In this document: positions 1 through 9,003 of the stretch, in pieces
How positions within the stretch are numbered: the first letter of the stretch is position 1
How the letters are laid out: each line of letters starts with the position of its first letter
From: an uncultured Mycolicibacterium sp.
Lineage (GTDB): Bacteria > Actinomycetota > Actinomycetes > Mycobacteriales > Mycobacteriaceae
Direction: 5' to 3'
Length of the DNA stretch: 33,780 bases
NCBI GenBank assembly: GCA_945957405.1
Contig: CAMFLL010000039.1
Coordinates: 1 to 33,780 of the forward strand
The notes under the pieces: model-generated
Seen by the model: the letters and a program-made list of their open reading frames with translations, nothing else
What the model was told of the DNA's origin: nothing
Database searches by the model: none
Position numbers and translations under genes: made by a program

Positions 1-1688
1 TGCTCGGTCAGGACACCGAAGAAGCGCTCGATCGAACCGAACAGCGCGCGGTGGATGAGCACCGGCCGCTGGCGGGTGCCATCGGCAGCGGTGTATTCGA
101 GTTCGAACCGATCGGGCATGTTGAAGTCCAGCTGGATCGTCGACATCTGCCAGCTGCGGCCCAGTGCGTCCTTGACCTGCACGGAGATCTTCGGTCCGTA
201 GAAGGCCGCACCACCGGGATCGGGAACCAGGTGCAGGCCTGAGGCCTCGGCGACTTCGCGCAGCGTCGCGGTGGCCTCATCCCACACATCGTCATCGCCG
301 ACGTATTTGTCGGGATCCTTGGTCGAGAGTTCGAGGTAGTAGTCGTCGAGCCCGTAGTCGGACAGCAGATCGAGCACGAACTGCAGCAGTGAGGTCAGCT
401 CGTCACGCATCTGTTCACGCGTCGTGTAGATGTGCGCGTCATCCTGCGTCATGCCGCGCACGCGCGTCAGGCCGTGCACCACGCCGGACTTCTCGTAGCG
501 GTACACCGAGCCGAACTCGAAGAGCCGCAACGGAAGTTCGCGGTAGGACCGACCGCGGGCGCGGTAGATCAGGTGGTGCATCGGGCAGTTCATCGGCTTG
601 AGGTAGTAGTTCTGCCCGGGTTTGCGCAGCGTGCCGTCATCGTCGTACTCGGCGTCGATGTGCATGGCCGGGAACATGCCGTCGGCGTACCACTCCAGGT
701 GCCCGGACGTGACATAGAGGTGTTCCTTGGTGATGTGCGGCGTGTTGACGAACTCGTAGCCCGCCTCGGAATGCTTACGCCGCGAGTAGTCCTCGAGTTC
801 CTTGCGGACGATGCCGCCCTTGGGATGGAACACCGGCAGCCCGGAACCCAGCTCGTCAGGGAAGCTGAACAGATCGAGCTCCACGCCGAGCTTGCGGTGG
901 TCACGCCGCTGCGCCTCCTCGATGAGTTCGAGATGGCGGTCGAGGGCCTCCTGGGATTCCCACGCGGTGCCATAGATGCGTTGCAGGCTGGCGTTGTTCT
1001 GGTCGCCGCGCCAGTACGCGGCCGAACTGCGGGTCAGCTTGAAGGCGGGGATGTAGCGGGTGGTCGGAATGTGCGGGCCACGGCACAGGTCACCCCAAAC
1101 CCGCTCACGCGTACGGGGATTGAGGTTGTCGTAGGCGGTCAGTTCGTCGCCTCCGACTTCCATGACCTCTGGGTCGTCGGCACCGGATTTGTCGTCGACG
1201 AGTTCGAGTTTGTAGGGCTCGCGGGCCAGTTCACGGCGGGCGTCGTCCTTGGAGTCGTACACGCGGCGGGCGAACAGCTGACCGTCCTTGACGATCTGGC
1301 GCATGCGCTTCTCGAGTGCCTCGAGGTGCTCGGGTGTGAACGGCTCGGCGACATCGAAGTCGTAGTAGAAGCCATCGGTGATCGGCGGGCCGATGCCGAG
1401 CTTGGCGTCGGGGAACATGTCCTGGACCGCCTGGGCCAGCACGTGGGCTGCCGAATGCCGGATGACGCTGCGGCCCGCGTCGGTGTCGGCGGCCACCGGC
1501 GTCACGTCGGTGTCGGCGTCAGGGGTCCACGCCAGGTCGCGCAGTTTGCCGTCCGGGTCGGCGACCACCACGACGGCGTTCGGCTCACCGCGACCGGGCA
1601 GTCCTGCCTCCCGGACGGCGGCACCCGCAGTGGTCCCGGCAGGAACCCGGATCGGGGCTGCCGGGGCGGTGTAGGCGGGGGCGCTCAT
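1..1688 (-). CDS. thrS: Threonyl-tRNA synthetase (3' end beyond window)
   Basis: Class II aminoacyl-tRNA synthetase that charges tRNA(Thr) in the cytoplasm. About 562 codons are visible; the family is usually near 680-690 residues, so the C-terminal anticodon-binding domain lies outside the window. In order: a TGS-like N-terminal domain (about 1-70), the editing domain with an HxxxH motif (HSAAH, about residues 78-82) and the CRGPH motif (C-x3-H), then the class II catalytic core with MNCPMHH (zinc Cys) and the motif 2 region around RYEKSG and RVRGMTQDD. The ATG at 1688 gives the natural N-terminus MSAPAYTAP. It follows the membrane-protein gene by 97 bases on the same strand and may have its own promoter there. 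Identification is secure. Confidence 0.97.
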   Translation of the reverse strand, partial: MSAPAYTAPAAPIRVPAGTTAGAAVREAGLPGRGEPNAVVVVADPDGKLRDLAWTPDADTDVTPVAADTDAGRSVIRHSAAHVLAQAVQDMFPDAKLGIGPPITDGFYYDFDVAEPFTPEHLEALEKRMRQIVKDGQLFARRVYDSKDDARRELAREPYKLELVDDKSGADDPEVMEVGGDELTAYDNLNPRTRERVWGDLCRGPHIPTTRYIPAFKLTRSSAAYWRGDQNNASLQRIYGTAWESQEALDRHLELIEEAQRRDHRKLGVELDLFSFPDELGSGLPVFHPKGGIVRKELEDYSRRKHSEAGYEFVNTPHITKEHLYVTSGHLEWYADGMFPAMHIDAEYDDDGTLRKPGQNYYLKPMNCPMHHLIYRARGRSYRELPLRLFEFGSVYRYEKSGVVHGLTRVRGMTQDDAHIYTTREQMRDELTSLLQFVLDLLSDYGLDDYYLELSTKDPDKYVGDDDVWDEATATLREVAEASGLHLVPDPGGAAFYGPKISVQVKDALGRSWQMSTIQLDFNMPDRFELEYTAADGTRQRPVLIHRALFGSIERFFGVLTE

Positions 1689-1785
1689 CGACGTGTCTCC
1701 AGATTCTCGAGTGTGACGGCCGTTGACAGCCCGGTGGGGCAAGGACCGCCGACCATGCTATCGGTGCATGTTTACAGTCTTGTAC

Positions 1786-2202
1786 TCACGACCCGAGGCC
1801 GAGCGGACTCGCCAGCCACGGCCAGTCCAGCCCGACCAGGCGGGCCATCAAACTCAGCGCGCCAAGCAGCCACAGCGTGCCGATCACGATGGCCGTGGTG
1901 AACACCGCACCGAGGATCTTGACCCACAGCCCCTGCCGCCAGAACCAGCCCATCACCTGGTCGTACCGCCGCCTGACATAGGACAGCAGGTGCCGGGCCC
2001 ATTCGAACTCGCTGGCCAGGATGGCCAGGCCGATGAAGACGATCGCCCAGCCCGGCCCCGGGTACGGGATCGCCACGATGCCGACCCCGAGCACCACCAG
2101 GCCGACCACGCCGACGACGACGCGGTACACCAGGTTGGCCGAACGGCGTTCACGCAGACCGTCGCGCCACCGGCCCCAGCGGCGAACGACCTCGGGTTTC
2201 AC
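1786..2202 (-). CDS. TIGR02611-type actinobacterial membrane protein
   Basis: A 138-residue membrane protein of unknown function. It has an Arg-rich cytoplasmic N-terminus (about 1-20), a hydrophobic hairpin with the PYPGPGW turn (about 22-60), an FEWAR segment followed by a basic amphipathic stretch (RRRYDQVMGWFW), and a last hydrophobic helix (about 90-115). This pattern matches the small actinobacterial TIGR02611 family. The GTG start at 2202 overlaps the stop of the upstream thioesterase gene (GTGA, 2199-2202), so translation is probably coupled. The reading frame continues further upstream, but that part runs antisense-like inside the thioesterase gene and was not used. The family assignment is from memory of its motifs; the function is unknown. 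Confidence 0.8.
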   Translation of the reverse strand: MKPEVVRRWGRWRDGLRERRSANLVYRVVVGVVGLVVLGVGIVAIPYPGPGWAIVFIGLAILASEFEWARHLLSYVRRRYDQVMGWFWRQGLWVKILGAVFTTAIVIGTLWLLGALSLMARLVGLDWPWLASPLGLGS

Positions 2203-2831
2203 GGTTGTCCCGGGTTGAGCTTGACGAACAGGGCGTGCGCCTCGGCGAGCAGGCGGTCGCCGTCGTACAGGGCAGCCTCGACGAAGATCTTGCGGCCCTG
2301 CACGCCACGCACGCCCGCGTCGATCCGCAGGGTCTGGCCGATCGGCACGATCGCGCGGTAGTCGATGTGCAGGAACGCGGTGCGCTGGGCGCGCTTGCCC
2401 GTCAGCGTGAACGCGGTGAACCCGAGGACGGAGTCGAACAACAGGCCGATCGCTCCGCCGTGGGCGGCGCCGTTGCGGCCGAGGTGATACCGCGAGAAGC
2501 GCACCGGCCCCCGGATCCGGCCGTCGGCGTCCTGCGCCAGGTCCATCGGCACGTTGAGCACGTTGCCGCGGTTCGGCAGGTCGAGGCGGCGCCCCGACGG
2601 TGACGTCCATTCGTCGGCGTCGAACGGCGCCAGCAGCGCTGACGCCTTCTCCAGCAGGTCAGCGGCCTCGGCGATCACCTCGTCGGGCGCGTCCGCGGCG
2701 CGGGCGTGGTCCTGCAGGGTGCGCACACCGGCGACGAAGCGGCCGTAGTCGGGTCCGCCCTTCGTGGTCGGTTCGGGCGGATTGAAACCGCCGCCGGGAT
2801 GCTGCTGATCGACTCCTGCCACAACCGACAC
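2199..2831 (-). CDS. PaaI-like hot-dog thioesterase family protein
   Basis: A 210-residue protein. The C-terminal half (about 95-205) is a hot-dog fold domain of the PaaI/YbgC superfamily, shown by GAAHGGAIGLLFDSVLG, in which the HGG turn precedes the long helix, and by the strands FLHIDYRAIVPIGQTL and KIFVEAALYDGDRLLAEAHALFV. Members hydrolyse acyl-CoA thioesters; the substrate cannot be read from the sequence. The N-terminal 90 residues form a mostly helical extension with no motif I recognise. The ATG at 2831 is the first start in the frame. The stop overlaps the GTG of the following membrane-protein gene. Divergent from the DUF1990 gene across an 81-base intergenic region. Confidence 0.85.
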   Translation of the reverse strand: MSVVAGVDQQHPGGGFNPPEPTTKGGPDYGRFVAGVRTLQDHARAADAPDEVIAEAADLLEKASALLAPFDADEWTSPSGRRLDLPNRGNVLNVPMDLAQDADGRIRGPVRFSRYHLGRNGAAHGGAIGLLFDSVLGFTAFTLTGKRAQRTAFLHIDYRAIVPIGQTLRIDAGVRGVQGRKIFVEAALYDGDRLLAEAHALFVKLNPGQP

Positions 2832-2912
2832 GGTATTGCACCTGATTCACAGCTGCGGGTGGGCGTCATCCCGGGCGGCCCGCCGCGGCGCGGCACATGA
2901 CAGGCTGACGAG

Positions 2913-3416
2913 GTGCGACTGAGCGATCTGGAGGGCCGGCAGCTGACCTACTCCGATGTCGGCGCGACGGCCGACGGCGCCACGCTGCCTGCGGGATATC
3001 ACCACGTGCGCCGGTCGGCACGGATCGGCGCCGGCCGGGACCGGTTCGAGGCCGCCGCGGCCCGCGTCATGCGCTATGGCATGTTGCGCGGCGCGGGTGT
3101 GCGGGTGGAGGCCGGCACCGACGTCGCCGAGGTGGGCACCCTGGTTCTCGGCAGGCTCGGTCCCATCGCCGCGCCGTGCCGGGTGGTATATGTCGTCGAC
3201 GACGCCGACTGCCGCGGATTCGCCTACGGCACCCTGCCCGGCCACGCCGAATGCGGCGAGGAGCGGTTCGCCGTCCGCTACGACCCGGCGACCGATTCGG
3301 TCCACTCCGAAGTGGTGGCGTTCTCCAGGCACGGAACGTGGTGGAGCCGGCTCGGTGCACCCGTGGCGTCGCTGGTTCAGCGTGTCGTCACCGAGAGGTA
3401 CCTGCACGCCGTTTGA
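2913..3416 (+). CDS. DUF1990 (UPF0548) family protein
   Basis: A 167-residue soluble protein of the DUF1990/UPF0548 family, function unknown. The visible signatures are the HHVRRSARIG segment near residue 30, FEAAAARVMRYGMLRGAGVRV, then a strand-rich core with CRVVYVVDD, GFAYGTLPGHAECGEERFAV (GTLPGHxExGEE is the most distinctive family motif) and a C-terminal FSRHGTWWSRL. The GTG start at 2913 is chosen because it opens the frame in front of the conserved part. The stop at 3414-3416 lies about ten bases before the next gene, which probably shares its transcript. Product family is likely; no activity can be claimed. Confidence 0.82.
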   Translation: MRLSDLEGRQLTYSDVGATADGATLPAGYHHVRRSARIGAGRDRFEAAAARVMRYGMLRGAGVRVEAGTDVAEVGTLVLGRLGPIAAPCRVVYVVDDADCRGFAYGTLPGHAECGEERFAVRYDPATDSVHSEVVAFSRHGTWWSRLGAPVASLVQRVVTERYLHAV

Positions 3417-3424
3417 ATGAAGTC

Positions 3425-4324
3425 GTGTCGGGACCGTCGCTTGGCCGCGCGCGTTCGGTGATGCGCGCGGAGGTCGAGGCGATCCGTCGCCGCGATCCCG
3501 ACTTCGATGCCGGCGACCTCACGCTCTTCACGTTCCCGCTGCTGATCCGCGCGGTCGGGGTGCTGGCCATCGGGGTGGTTCCGCTGCTGGTGGTCCGCAG
3601 CGGCGATCAGGAGGATTCGCTGCTGGTGCCCCTGATCGGCTCGCTGGCGCTGGTCATCATCTGTACCGCCGTCGTGGCGTGGCTGACGTCGGTGGTGATC
3701 TCCGGCCTTGTGGTGATGGTGCTCTATCGCACCCGCCCGGCGGCGTCCTCGCATCTGGTGATCCGGGTGCTCACCGATTCATTCCAGCGGGTCAGCGATT
3801 CGACCTCACACCTGACCTTGTTGGCCCTGGTCGCCGGCCTGCTGTCGCTCGCGATCGGACTGCCGACCCGCCGCGGCGACGAGCTGGCCAATTCGGTGAT
3901 CGACGACCTGCTGGCCGCGCAGGTCGGGGTGCTGTTGGCCGTCATGGGGTTGGCGTTCATCGCCGAATCCATCCGGTCGTCGGCCGATATCGTCGACGAC
4001 CAGTCGCTGATGCTGGCCTGGCCGTGGGCCCTGGTGATCGCCTGCCTGTCCTGGACGCTGGCGACGGTGGTGGGTCCGTTCGAGACCACCCGCATGCTGA
4101 CGATCCTGCTCAACGAATGGCTGCCCGCCTACATCGACGGCACCCCGCGGGCGGCCGTGATCGCCGACCTGCTGCCACCCGGCGCGAGGTGGTGGGCGGC
4201 CTTCGGGCCGCTGCCCGTGATCGCGGTGGTGTGGGCCGTAACAGCTTGGCGCCATGAGGGATTCGTGCGGATCGGCGAGTTCCTCGGTGGTGACGACGAG
4301 GTGCCCGCGTCGCGGCTCACCTGA
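3425..4324 (+). CDS. Uncharacterised polytopic membrane protein
   Basis: About 299 residues from a GTG at 3425; TTG at 3413 and ATG at 3461 are alternatives, none with a clear Shine-Dalgarno. The frame stays open further upstream but there it overlaps the DUF1990 gene. After a charged N-terminus (MRAEVEAIRRRDPDFDAGDL) there are about six hydrophobic segments: LIRAVGVLAIGVVPLLVV, LALVIICTAVVAWLTSVVISGLVVMVLY, LLALVAGLLSLAIGL, VGVLLAVMGLAFIAESI, WPWALVIACLSWTLATVV and WAAFGPLPVIAVVWAVTAW. I do not recognise a family. Its last eight bases overlap, tail to tail, with the membrane-protein gene on the other strand. Confidence 0.75.
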   Translation: MSGPSLGRARSVMRAEVEAIRRRDPDFDAGDLTLFTFPLLIRAVGVLAIGVVPLLVVRSGDQEDSLLVPLIGSLALVIICTAVVAWLTSVVISGLVVMVLYRTRPAASSHLVIRVLTDSFQRVSDSTSHLTLLALVAGLLSLAIGLPTRRGDELANSVIDDLLAAQVGVLLAVMGLAFIAESIRSSADIVDDQSLMLAWPWALVIACLSWTLATVVGPFETTRMLTILLNEWLPAYIDGTPRAAVIADLLPPGARWWAAFGPLPVIAVVWAVTAWRHEGFVRIGEFLGGDDEVPASRLT

Positions 4325-5345
4325 CGGCGGGAATGGTGCGGGCCTGCACATCCAGTTGATACGACAGCACGGCCAGCGTGAACAGGCCGATCGACATGTT
4401 CAGCAACGCCCCGAATCCCTCGGTGGCGAAATCCACCAGCGCGTTGAGGAAGGTGAAGATCAGCGCCGCATTGCGCAACCAGCGCAGCGGCCAGTCGGCA
4501 TCGGGGTCGCGACGCCGGCCGATCATCGCGGGCAGGGACAGGGCTGCGGTCAGGGCTGCGCTCACGAGCAGGATCACCGATGCGGGCGTGATCTTGTCGA
4601 GGCCGAAGGTGACGCTGTGACCTTCATAGAGGTATCCGCCCAGCGCGATGCCGAGCGCGCCGAAGATCACACTGACGACGGCGCCGACCACCATCAGCCA
4701 GCCCACCACCGGCACCCACCGCGGACTGCGGAAGAAGCCGGGGACCAGCCGCGGTAACCGCTGCTGCAACCGGTACAGGCGGTCCGAGGCGTGCCCGGCC
4801 GACAGCAGCAGCGCCCGCACGTTCTCGACGTCGGCGGCGTCGGTGCCACCGGCCCGCGCATCCTCGACCAGGCGCAGTCCGACGTCGCGGCGATGGTCGG
4901 GTAGGCCGCGGGCCACCCCGTCGGCGGCGATGGCCGCCGCCGACGCGAGGCATTCCCGTGGGGACAGTGGCCGGATGTCGCGCACCACGCGAGCACCGAC
5001 CAGCATGCTGATGACCAGGATGTACATGATCTCGGCGGCGGGACCGTAGAAGTAGTCGTTGTCCTTGGTGACGAACTTGCCGACCTCGTCGAGGAACAAC
5101 CCGAACCCGACGCCACCGAGGACCACTGCCACGATCCGGGTGCCCAGACCCAGCGTCATCCAACCCAGCAGCAGCGCCAGCATCATCAGCGCACCACCCC
5201 ACAGCGCGTGCGCGATGTGCAGGTTGCCGCCGCCGATCTGCGGATAACCCGTCAGCTCCAGGTACAGCCGAGTGAGCAGGATCGTGGCGATCGCGATGAA
5301 CACGAACGCCTCCGCCTCGTTGGGTCCGGTGGCGTTGCGGGTCAC
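4317..5345 (-). CDS. Uncharacterised polytopic membrane protein
   Basis: A 342-residue integral membrane protein with two membrane blocks: residues about 12-135 (four hydrophobic segments, including ALWGGALMMLALLLGWMTL and an FLDEVGKFVTKDNDYFYGP loop) and about 215-335 (VPVVGWLMVVGAVVSVIFG, PASVILLVSAALTAALSL, AALIFTFLNALVDFATEGF). A soluble region of about 80 residues rich in Arg, Asp and Ala lies between them. The conserved DEVGKFVTxDNDYF loop is the most family-like feature; I know no function. The start is the GTG at 5345. It directly abuts a strong hairpin (5345-5375) and has no Shine-Dalgarno, so the true start or mode of initiation is uncertain. The stop overlaps the convergent gene by eight bases. 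Confidence 0.75.
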   Translation of the reverse strand: MTRNATGPNEAEAFVFIAIATILLTRLYLELTGYPQIGGGNLHIAHALWGGALMMLALLLGWMTLGLGTRIVAVVLGGVGFGLFLDEVGKFVTKDNDYFYGPAAEIMYILVISMLVGARVVRDIRPLSPRECLASAAAIAADGVARGLPDHRRDVGLRLVEDARAGGTDAADVENVRALLLSAGHASDRLYRLQQRLPRLVPGFFRSPRWVPVVGWLMVVGAVVSVIFGALGIALGGYLYEGHSVTFGLDKITPASVILLVSAALTAALSLPAMIGRRRDPDADWPLRWLRNAALIFTFLNALVDFATEGFGALLNMSIGLFTLAVLSYQLDVQARTIPAVR

Positions 5346-5375
5346 GCCCCGGATTACACCAGGTGATCCGGGGCG
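5345..5375 (-). terminator. Perfect 10-bp stem hairpin after the methyltransferase gene
   Basis: CGCCCCGGAT at 5345-5354 pairs perfectly with ATCCGGGGCG at 5366-5375 across an 11-base loop. It lies 15 bases after the methyltransferase stop and has no T tract, as is common for mycobacterial terminators. Its last base is also the first base of the GTG start used for the next gene, so it could equally be a structure controlling translation of that gene. Confidence 0.6.
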
Positions 5376-5390
5376 CGTGTGGTCAGTCGG

Positions 5391-6287
5391 TCAGCGTTTC
5401 TCGAGGGTGAACTGGCAGACGTCGGTGTAGCCGGTGCGGAACAGGTCGGCACAGCCGGTCAGGTATTTCATGTAGCGGTCGTAGACCTCTTCGGACTGGA
5501 TCGCGATCGCGTCGTCGCGGCGCGCCTCGAGTGCCTCGGCCCAGCGGTCGAGCGTGATGGCGTAGTGCGGCCGCAGCGACTGCACCCGGGCTATGTGGAA
5601 ACCGGCCTGCTGTGCGTGCTCCTCGACCTCGGCCACGGACGGCAGCCGGCCGCCCGGGAAGATCTCCTTCATGATGAAGTTCACGAAGCGCAGCAGGCTC
5701 ATCGTGAACGGCAGGTCCATCTGCTCGGCCTCGGCCTCACTGGCCCGGGTGATGGTGTGCAGCATCATGACACCGTCATCGGGCAGCACGCGGTGGGCGA
5801 ACTCGAAGAAGTCGCCCCAGCGGTCCTTGCCGAAGTGCTCGAACGCGCCGATCGACACGATCCGGTCGACGGGCTCGTCGAACTTCTCCCAGCCTTCGAG
5901 CAGCACGCGCTTGTCCCGCGGGCTCGGCGAGTTCGCGAACAACTTCTCCACGTGGGCCTGCTGATTGCGGCTCAGCGTCAAACCTGTGACATCGACGTCG
6001 TATTGGTCGATGGCGCGCATCAGAGTCGCGCCCCATCCACAGCCGACGTCCAGCAGTTTCATACCGGCGCGCAAGTTGAGTTTGCTCAGCGACAGGTCGA
6101 CCTTGGCGACCTGAGCCTCCTGCAGCGTCATGTCATCACGCACGAAATAGGCGCAGCTGTAGGTCTGCGTCGGATCCAAGAACAGCCGGAAGAATTCGTC
6201 GGAAAGGTCGTAATGCGACTGCACATCGTCGAAGTACGGCTCGAGTTGCGCCTGGTCAGAGGTAAGTTTCGGCAAGTTATCCCGCAT
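5391..6287 (-). CDS. Mycolic acid / cyclopropane-type SAM methyltransferase
   Basis: A 298-residue methyltransferase of the CmaA/MmaA/PcaA/UmaA family, which modify meromycolate chains or other lipids in mycobacteria. The sequence shows the N-terminal YFDDVQSHYDLSDEFF, the QTYSCAYF motif (about 41-48), the SAM-binding LLDVGCGWG (78-86), LTLSRNQ (104-109) and the active-site segment IGAFEHFG (146-153) with the Glu that places the catalytic carbonate in cyclopropane synthases. The C-terminal region (SLRPHYAITLDRWAEAL and YDRYMKYLTGCADLFRTGYTDVCQFTL) is typical. The length fits the family (about 287-300). Which modification it makes (cis or trans cyclopropane, methoxy/keto precursor) cannot be decided by eye. 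ATG at 6287 has no clear Shine-Dalgarno. Confidence 0.92.
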   Translation of the reverse strand: MRDNLPKLTSDQAQLEPYFDDVQSHYDLSDEFFRLFLDPTQTYSCAYFVRDDMTLQEAQVAKVDLSLSKLNLRAGMKLLDVGCGWGATLMRAIDQYDVDVTGLTLSRNQQAHVEKLFANSPSPRDKRVLLEGWEKFDEPVDRIVSIGAFEHFGKDRWGDFFEFAHRVLPDDGVMMLHTITRASEAEAEQMDLPFTMSLLRFVNFIMKEIFPGGRLPSVAEVEEHAQQAGFHIARVQSLRPHYAITLDRWAEALEARRDDAIAIQSEEVYDRYMKYLTGCADLFRTGYTDVCQFTLEKR

Positions 6288-6326
6288 CGTGTAGAGGTAG
6301 ACCGTCGTCGGTCAATCGGACGAGAA

Positions 6327-6349
6327 TATCCGTTTGTTACCTTCGGATA
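6327..6349. promoter_or_regulatory. Inverted repeat upstream of the methyltransferase gene
   Basis: TATCCG at 6327-6332 and CGGATA at 6344-6349 form an inverted repeat with an 11-base spacer, 40 to 62 bases before the methyltransferase ATG in a relatively AT-rich stretch. A repressor site or part of the promoter is possible; the arms are short. Confidence 0.3.
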
Positions 6350-6374
6350 ATCTGCGCCCGCGTCAGACTTCGTC

Positions 6375-8060
6375 TCAATCCGACGTTTCGGCTACGGCTT
6401 GTGTTTTCGCCCACCGGTAATCGGCTTTACCCGAAGGTGAGCGCTGAACACGGGGTCGAAACAGAACGTGCTTGGGCAATTTGTAGCGCGCAATGTGTCG
6501 ACCCGCTTCCGCGACGATAGCGGACGAAGTTGTGTGATCCGCTGTGACGCCGTCGGACAGCTGCACGATCGCCACCACTTCCTCACCCCAGCGCACGCTG
6601 GGCCGGCCGACCACCACGACGTCATAGACCGCGGGGTGTTCGCCGACTGCCGCCTCGACCTCCTCGGCGAAGATCTTCTCGCCACCGGAGTTGATGGTCA
6701 CCGAATCGCGGCCCAGCAGTTCGATGCTGCCGTCGTCGTGCCAGCGTGCCCGGTCGCCGGGCACCGAGTGGCGGATCCCGCCGATGGCAGGGAAGGTGCG
6801 GGCACTCTTGGCCGGGTCGCCGAGATAACCCAGCGGTACCGGACCCTGCTGGGCGAGCCAGCCGATCTCGTCGTCACCTGGGGTCAGGACGCGGGTGAGG
6901 TCTGCGTCGACGACCACCGCCCCGAGATTGGGCACGAATCGCCCGGTCCCGACGCGGTCTGCGGTGGACACCTGACCCATCTGGGCGCCCGTCTCCGATG
7001 ACCCGCCCGCATCCACGACGGTCACATGCGGCAGGCGGGCCAGTAGTCGCTTCTTGACGCCGGCGCTGAACAACGCGCCACCGCTACCGATGACGTTCAG
7101 CGCCGCGAGGTCGTAGCGCTCGGCGTCCGGCGCCTCGAGTGCGTCGGCCAGCGGCCGGCCGAAGGCATCACCGACGATGAGCAGCATCGCCACGCGTTCG
7201 CGGGCTGCCAGAGCCCACGCGTCGGCGGCATCGAATCTGCTTGTGATGGAAGACATCACGAACGACCGCCCCGCCAGCAGGCAGCTGAAGGCCGACCATT
7301 GCGCCGCGCCGTGCATCAGCGGCGCGCAGGACATCGACCCGCCCGCGGGTTGCCGGGCGCGCTCCACAACCGCGGCGAGGCTCTGCACCGCCTCGCCGGA
7401 GCCGAACACGCGGCCGCCCATCGCTGCGAGGTAGATGTCGTGCTGGCGCCACAGGACCGCCTTCGGCATGCCGGTGGTGCCGCCGGTGTACAGGACGTAC
7501 AGATCGTCGGGGTCCGGTGTCAGGTCCAGCGGCTCCGACGAAGCACCGGCCAGCAGGTCTTCGTAGCGCACGGCACCCGGCAGCGGGTCCAGCCCCGAAC
7601 CGTCGTCGACGTGGATCAGGGTCATCGGCGGCAGGTGCGGCAGCGCCTCCTGCAGTGTCGGTGCGAACTGCGCGTGGTACACCACCGCGGCCGGTGCGCC
7701 GTTGCCCAGCAGATACACCAACTCGTCGGCGACATACCGGTAGTTGACGTTGAAGGGTGCGACGCGGGCCGCGTAGGCGCCCAGCATGCCTTCGAGGTAC
7801 TCGGGGCAGTTGGTCAGGTACAGCGCGAGATGGCTCTGCCCCGACTCGTGCCCGGCCAGTCCCGCACGCCCGGTGTGCAGTCCCAGGCCCAGATCGTGCA
7901 GCGCGCGGGCGAGCTGCCGCGACCGCCGCCGGGTTTGGGCGAATGTCTGGCGCCGGTCGCCGAAGACGATGCAGTCGCGGTCGGGGACGGCCGATGCGAC
8001 GGCGTCGAACACCTCGGCCAGGTTGAACTCGGTTGTCACGGCAGCCATCACAACTGCCAT
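6375..8060 (-). CDS. FadD19-like acyl-CoA synthetase
   Basis: An ATP-dependent acyl-CoA ligase of the ANL superfamily, 561 residues from ATG 8060 or 557 from ATG 8048; neither start has a strong Shine-Dalgarno. Motifs: the P-loop YTGGTTGMPK (191-200), the GGSSETG adenine-binding segment, the hinge region LLGRDSVTINSGGEKIFAEEVE, and the catalytic Lys in SPSGKADYRWAK (about 545). Layout and motifs, especially YTGGTTGxPK...WR, INSGGEK and the GKxDYRWAK end, resemble mycobacterial FadD19, the ligase for sterol C26 side-chain acids. A sterol role here is inference only, because no sterol genes or KstR-like site are near. Residues about 58-78 look like an insertion relative to FadD19. It follows the EamA gene by 15 bases on the same strand, so it may be read from the same transcript. 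Confidence 0.88.
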   Translation of the reverse strand: MAVVMAAVTTEFNLAEVFDAVASAVPDRDCIVFGDRRQTFAQTRRRSRQLARALHDLGLGLHTGRAGLAGHESGQSHLALYLTNCPEYLEGMLGAYAARVAPFNVNYRYVADELVYLLGNGAPAAVVYHAQFAPTLQEALPHLPPMTLIHVDDGSGLDPLPGAVRYEDLLAGASSEPLDLTPDPDDLYVLYTGGTTGMPKAVLWRQHDIYLAAMGGRVFGSGEAVQSLAAVVERARQPAGGSMSCAPLMHGAAQWSAFSCLLAGRSFVMSSITSRFDAADAWALAARERVAMLLIVGDAFGRPLADALEAPDAERYDLAALNVIGSGGALFSAGVKKRLLARLPHVTVVDAGGSSETGAQMGQVSTADRVGTGRFVPNLGAVVVDADLTRVLTPGDDEIGWLAQQGPVPLGYLGDPAKSARTFPAIGGIRHSVPGDRARWHDDGSIELLGRDSVTINSGGEKIFAEEVEAAVGEHPAVYDVVVVGRPSVRWGEEVVAIVQLSDGVTADHTTSSAIVAEAGRHIARYKLPKHVLFRPRVQRSPSGKADYRWAKTQAVAETSD

Positions 8061-8075
8061 TGTGGCCGAGACATC

Positions 8076-8999
8076 TCACCGCGCACTGGACGGTTCCGGC
8101 GACGGATCGGGGTGGTGCCGGGTGGCCAGCGCCGAGCCCACCAGGATCAGGGCCAGTCCGGCGACGTTCCACGGTGTCAGCGGTTCGCTGAGCACAAGCA
8201 CTCCGGCGGCGAGCGCGACGGCGGGGTTGACGTAGGTGAACACCAGGGCCCGCGTGGCCCCCACTTCCCGGATCAACTCGAAGAACACGATGAACGCCAG
8301 GGCCGTGCACACCACCGCCAGCAGCGCGGTCGAGACGAGCACGCGCGTCGAGGGCATCTCGGTCGGCCAGTGCACGGCGGCAGGCGCCGCGTAGACCAGT
8401 GCTGCGAAGCCCAGGCAGGTCGCCGTCATGGGCAGGGCAGGAACCTCGGTCAGATGGCGGGCGGCGATCAGCGGCGCGATGGCATAACAGGTCGACACCA
8501 GCAGCACCTCCGTGACGGGCCACGCCCCGCCGCCGGTGATCCCCGGACCGGCGAGCGCCGCGACACCTGCCAGCCCGACCGCGAGCCCGATCATCTGCGG
8601 GACACCGAGCCGGTGGGTGCCGCCGGTGAGCCGGTCGAGCACCGCGGCGATGATCGGGGACGCGGCGATCAGCAGCCCGGTCGTCGAGCTCGTCAGATGG
8701 TGCTCGGCGTCGGAGAGCAGCAGCCACGCCGCGATGATCTCGAAGAAAGCGAAGCCCGCCAACGGTTTCCAGTGCCGGCTGATGATGCGCGCATTGGCCC
8801 GCGACAGCGCCAGCGGCATCAGCACGAGCGCGCCGACCGCGGTCCGCGCGAACACCAGCACCGGGACCGAGAGGCCTTCCAGCGAGATCTTGATGAGCAG
8901 ATACGGGATACCCCAGATCACGCTCATCGCAGAGAACAGCAACCAGCCGCGCGCGCTCACGGCGTCCATCATGGCGAGCGCCGCGACGCGGCGTCGCAC
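8076..8999 (-). CDS. EamA/DMT-family transporter
   Basis: A 307-residue inner-membrane protein of the drug/metabolite transporter superfamily: two EamA repeats, about ten hydrophobic segments, with the first repeat starting WLLFSAMSVIWGIPYLLIKI and the second around LLVSTCYAIAPLIAAR and ending in NPAVALAAGVLVLSEPLTPWNVAGLALILVG. These proteins usually export metabolites or amino acids; the substrate is unknown. The GTG at 8999 is only four bases after the stop of the molybdopterin oxidoreductase, so the two are probably co-transcribed. ATG at 8972 or 8969 would give a more typical N-terminus and is a serious alternative start. Confidence 0.88.
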   Translation of the reverse strand: MRRRVAALAMMDAVSARGWLLFSAMSVIWGIPYLLIKISLEGLSVPVLVFARTAVGALVLMPLALSRANARIISRHWKPLAGFAFFEIIAAWLLLSDAEHHLTSSTTGLLIAASPIIAAVLDRLTGGTHRLGVPQMIGLAVGLAGVAALAGPGITGGGAWPVTEVLLVSTCYAIAPLIAARHLTEVPALPMTATCLGFAALVYAAPAAVHWPTEMPSTRVLVSTALLAVVCTALAFIVFFELIREVGATRALVFTYVNPAVALAAGVLVLSEPLTPWNVAGLALILVGSALATRHHPDPSPEPSSAR

Positions 9000-9003
9000 C
9001 GGG

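Noticed and set aside
1754..1770. CATGC/GCATG inverted repeat between the TIGR02611-type gene and thrS
   Set aside because: Only 5-bp arms; too short to call a terminator or T-box. No T-box consensus or specifier stem was seen upstream of thrS.
432..1901. Long plus-strand reading frame of about 489 codons
   Set aside because: It is antisense to thrS, has no recognisable motif and is rich in V/G/R as expected for the complement of GC3-biased codons.
2847..3407. Minus-strand frame of about 186 codons opposite the DUF1990 gene
   Set aside because: Antisense shadow; the family motif GTLPGHxExGEE is on the plus strand.
6375..8060. Idea that the FadD19-like gene belongs to a cholesterol (KstR) regulon
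   Set aside because: No KstR-type palindrome was seen nearby and no other sterol-degradation gene is present.
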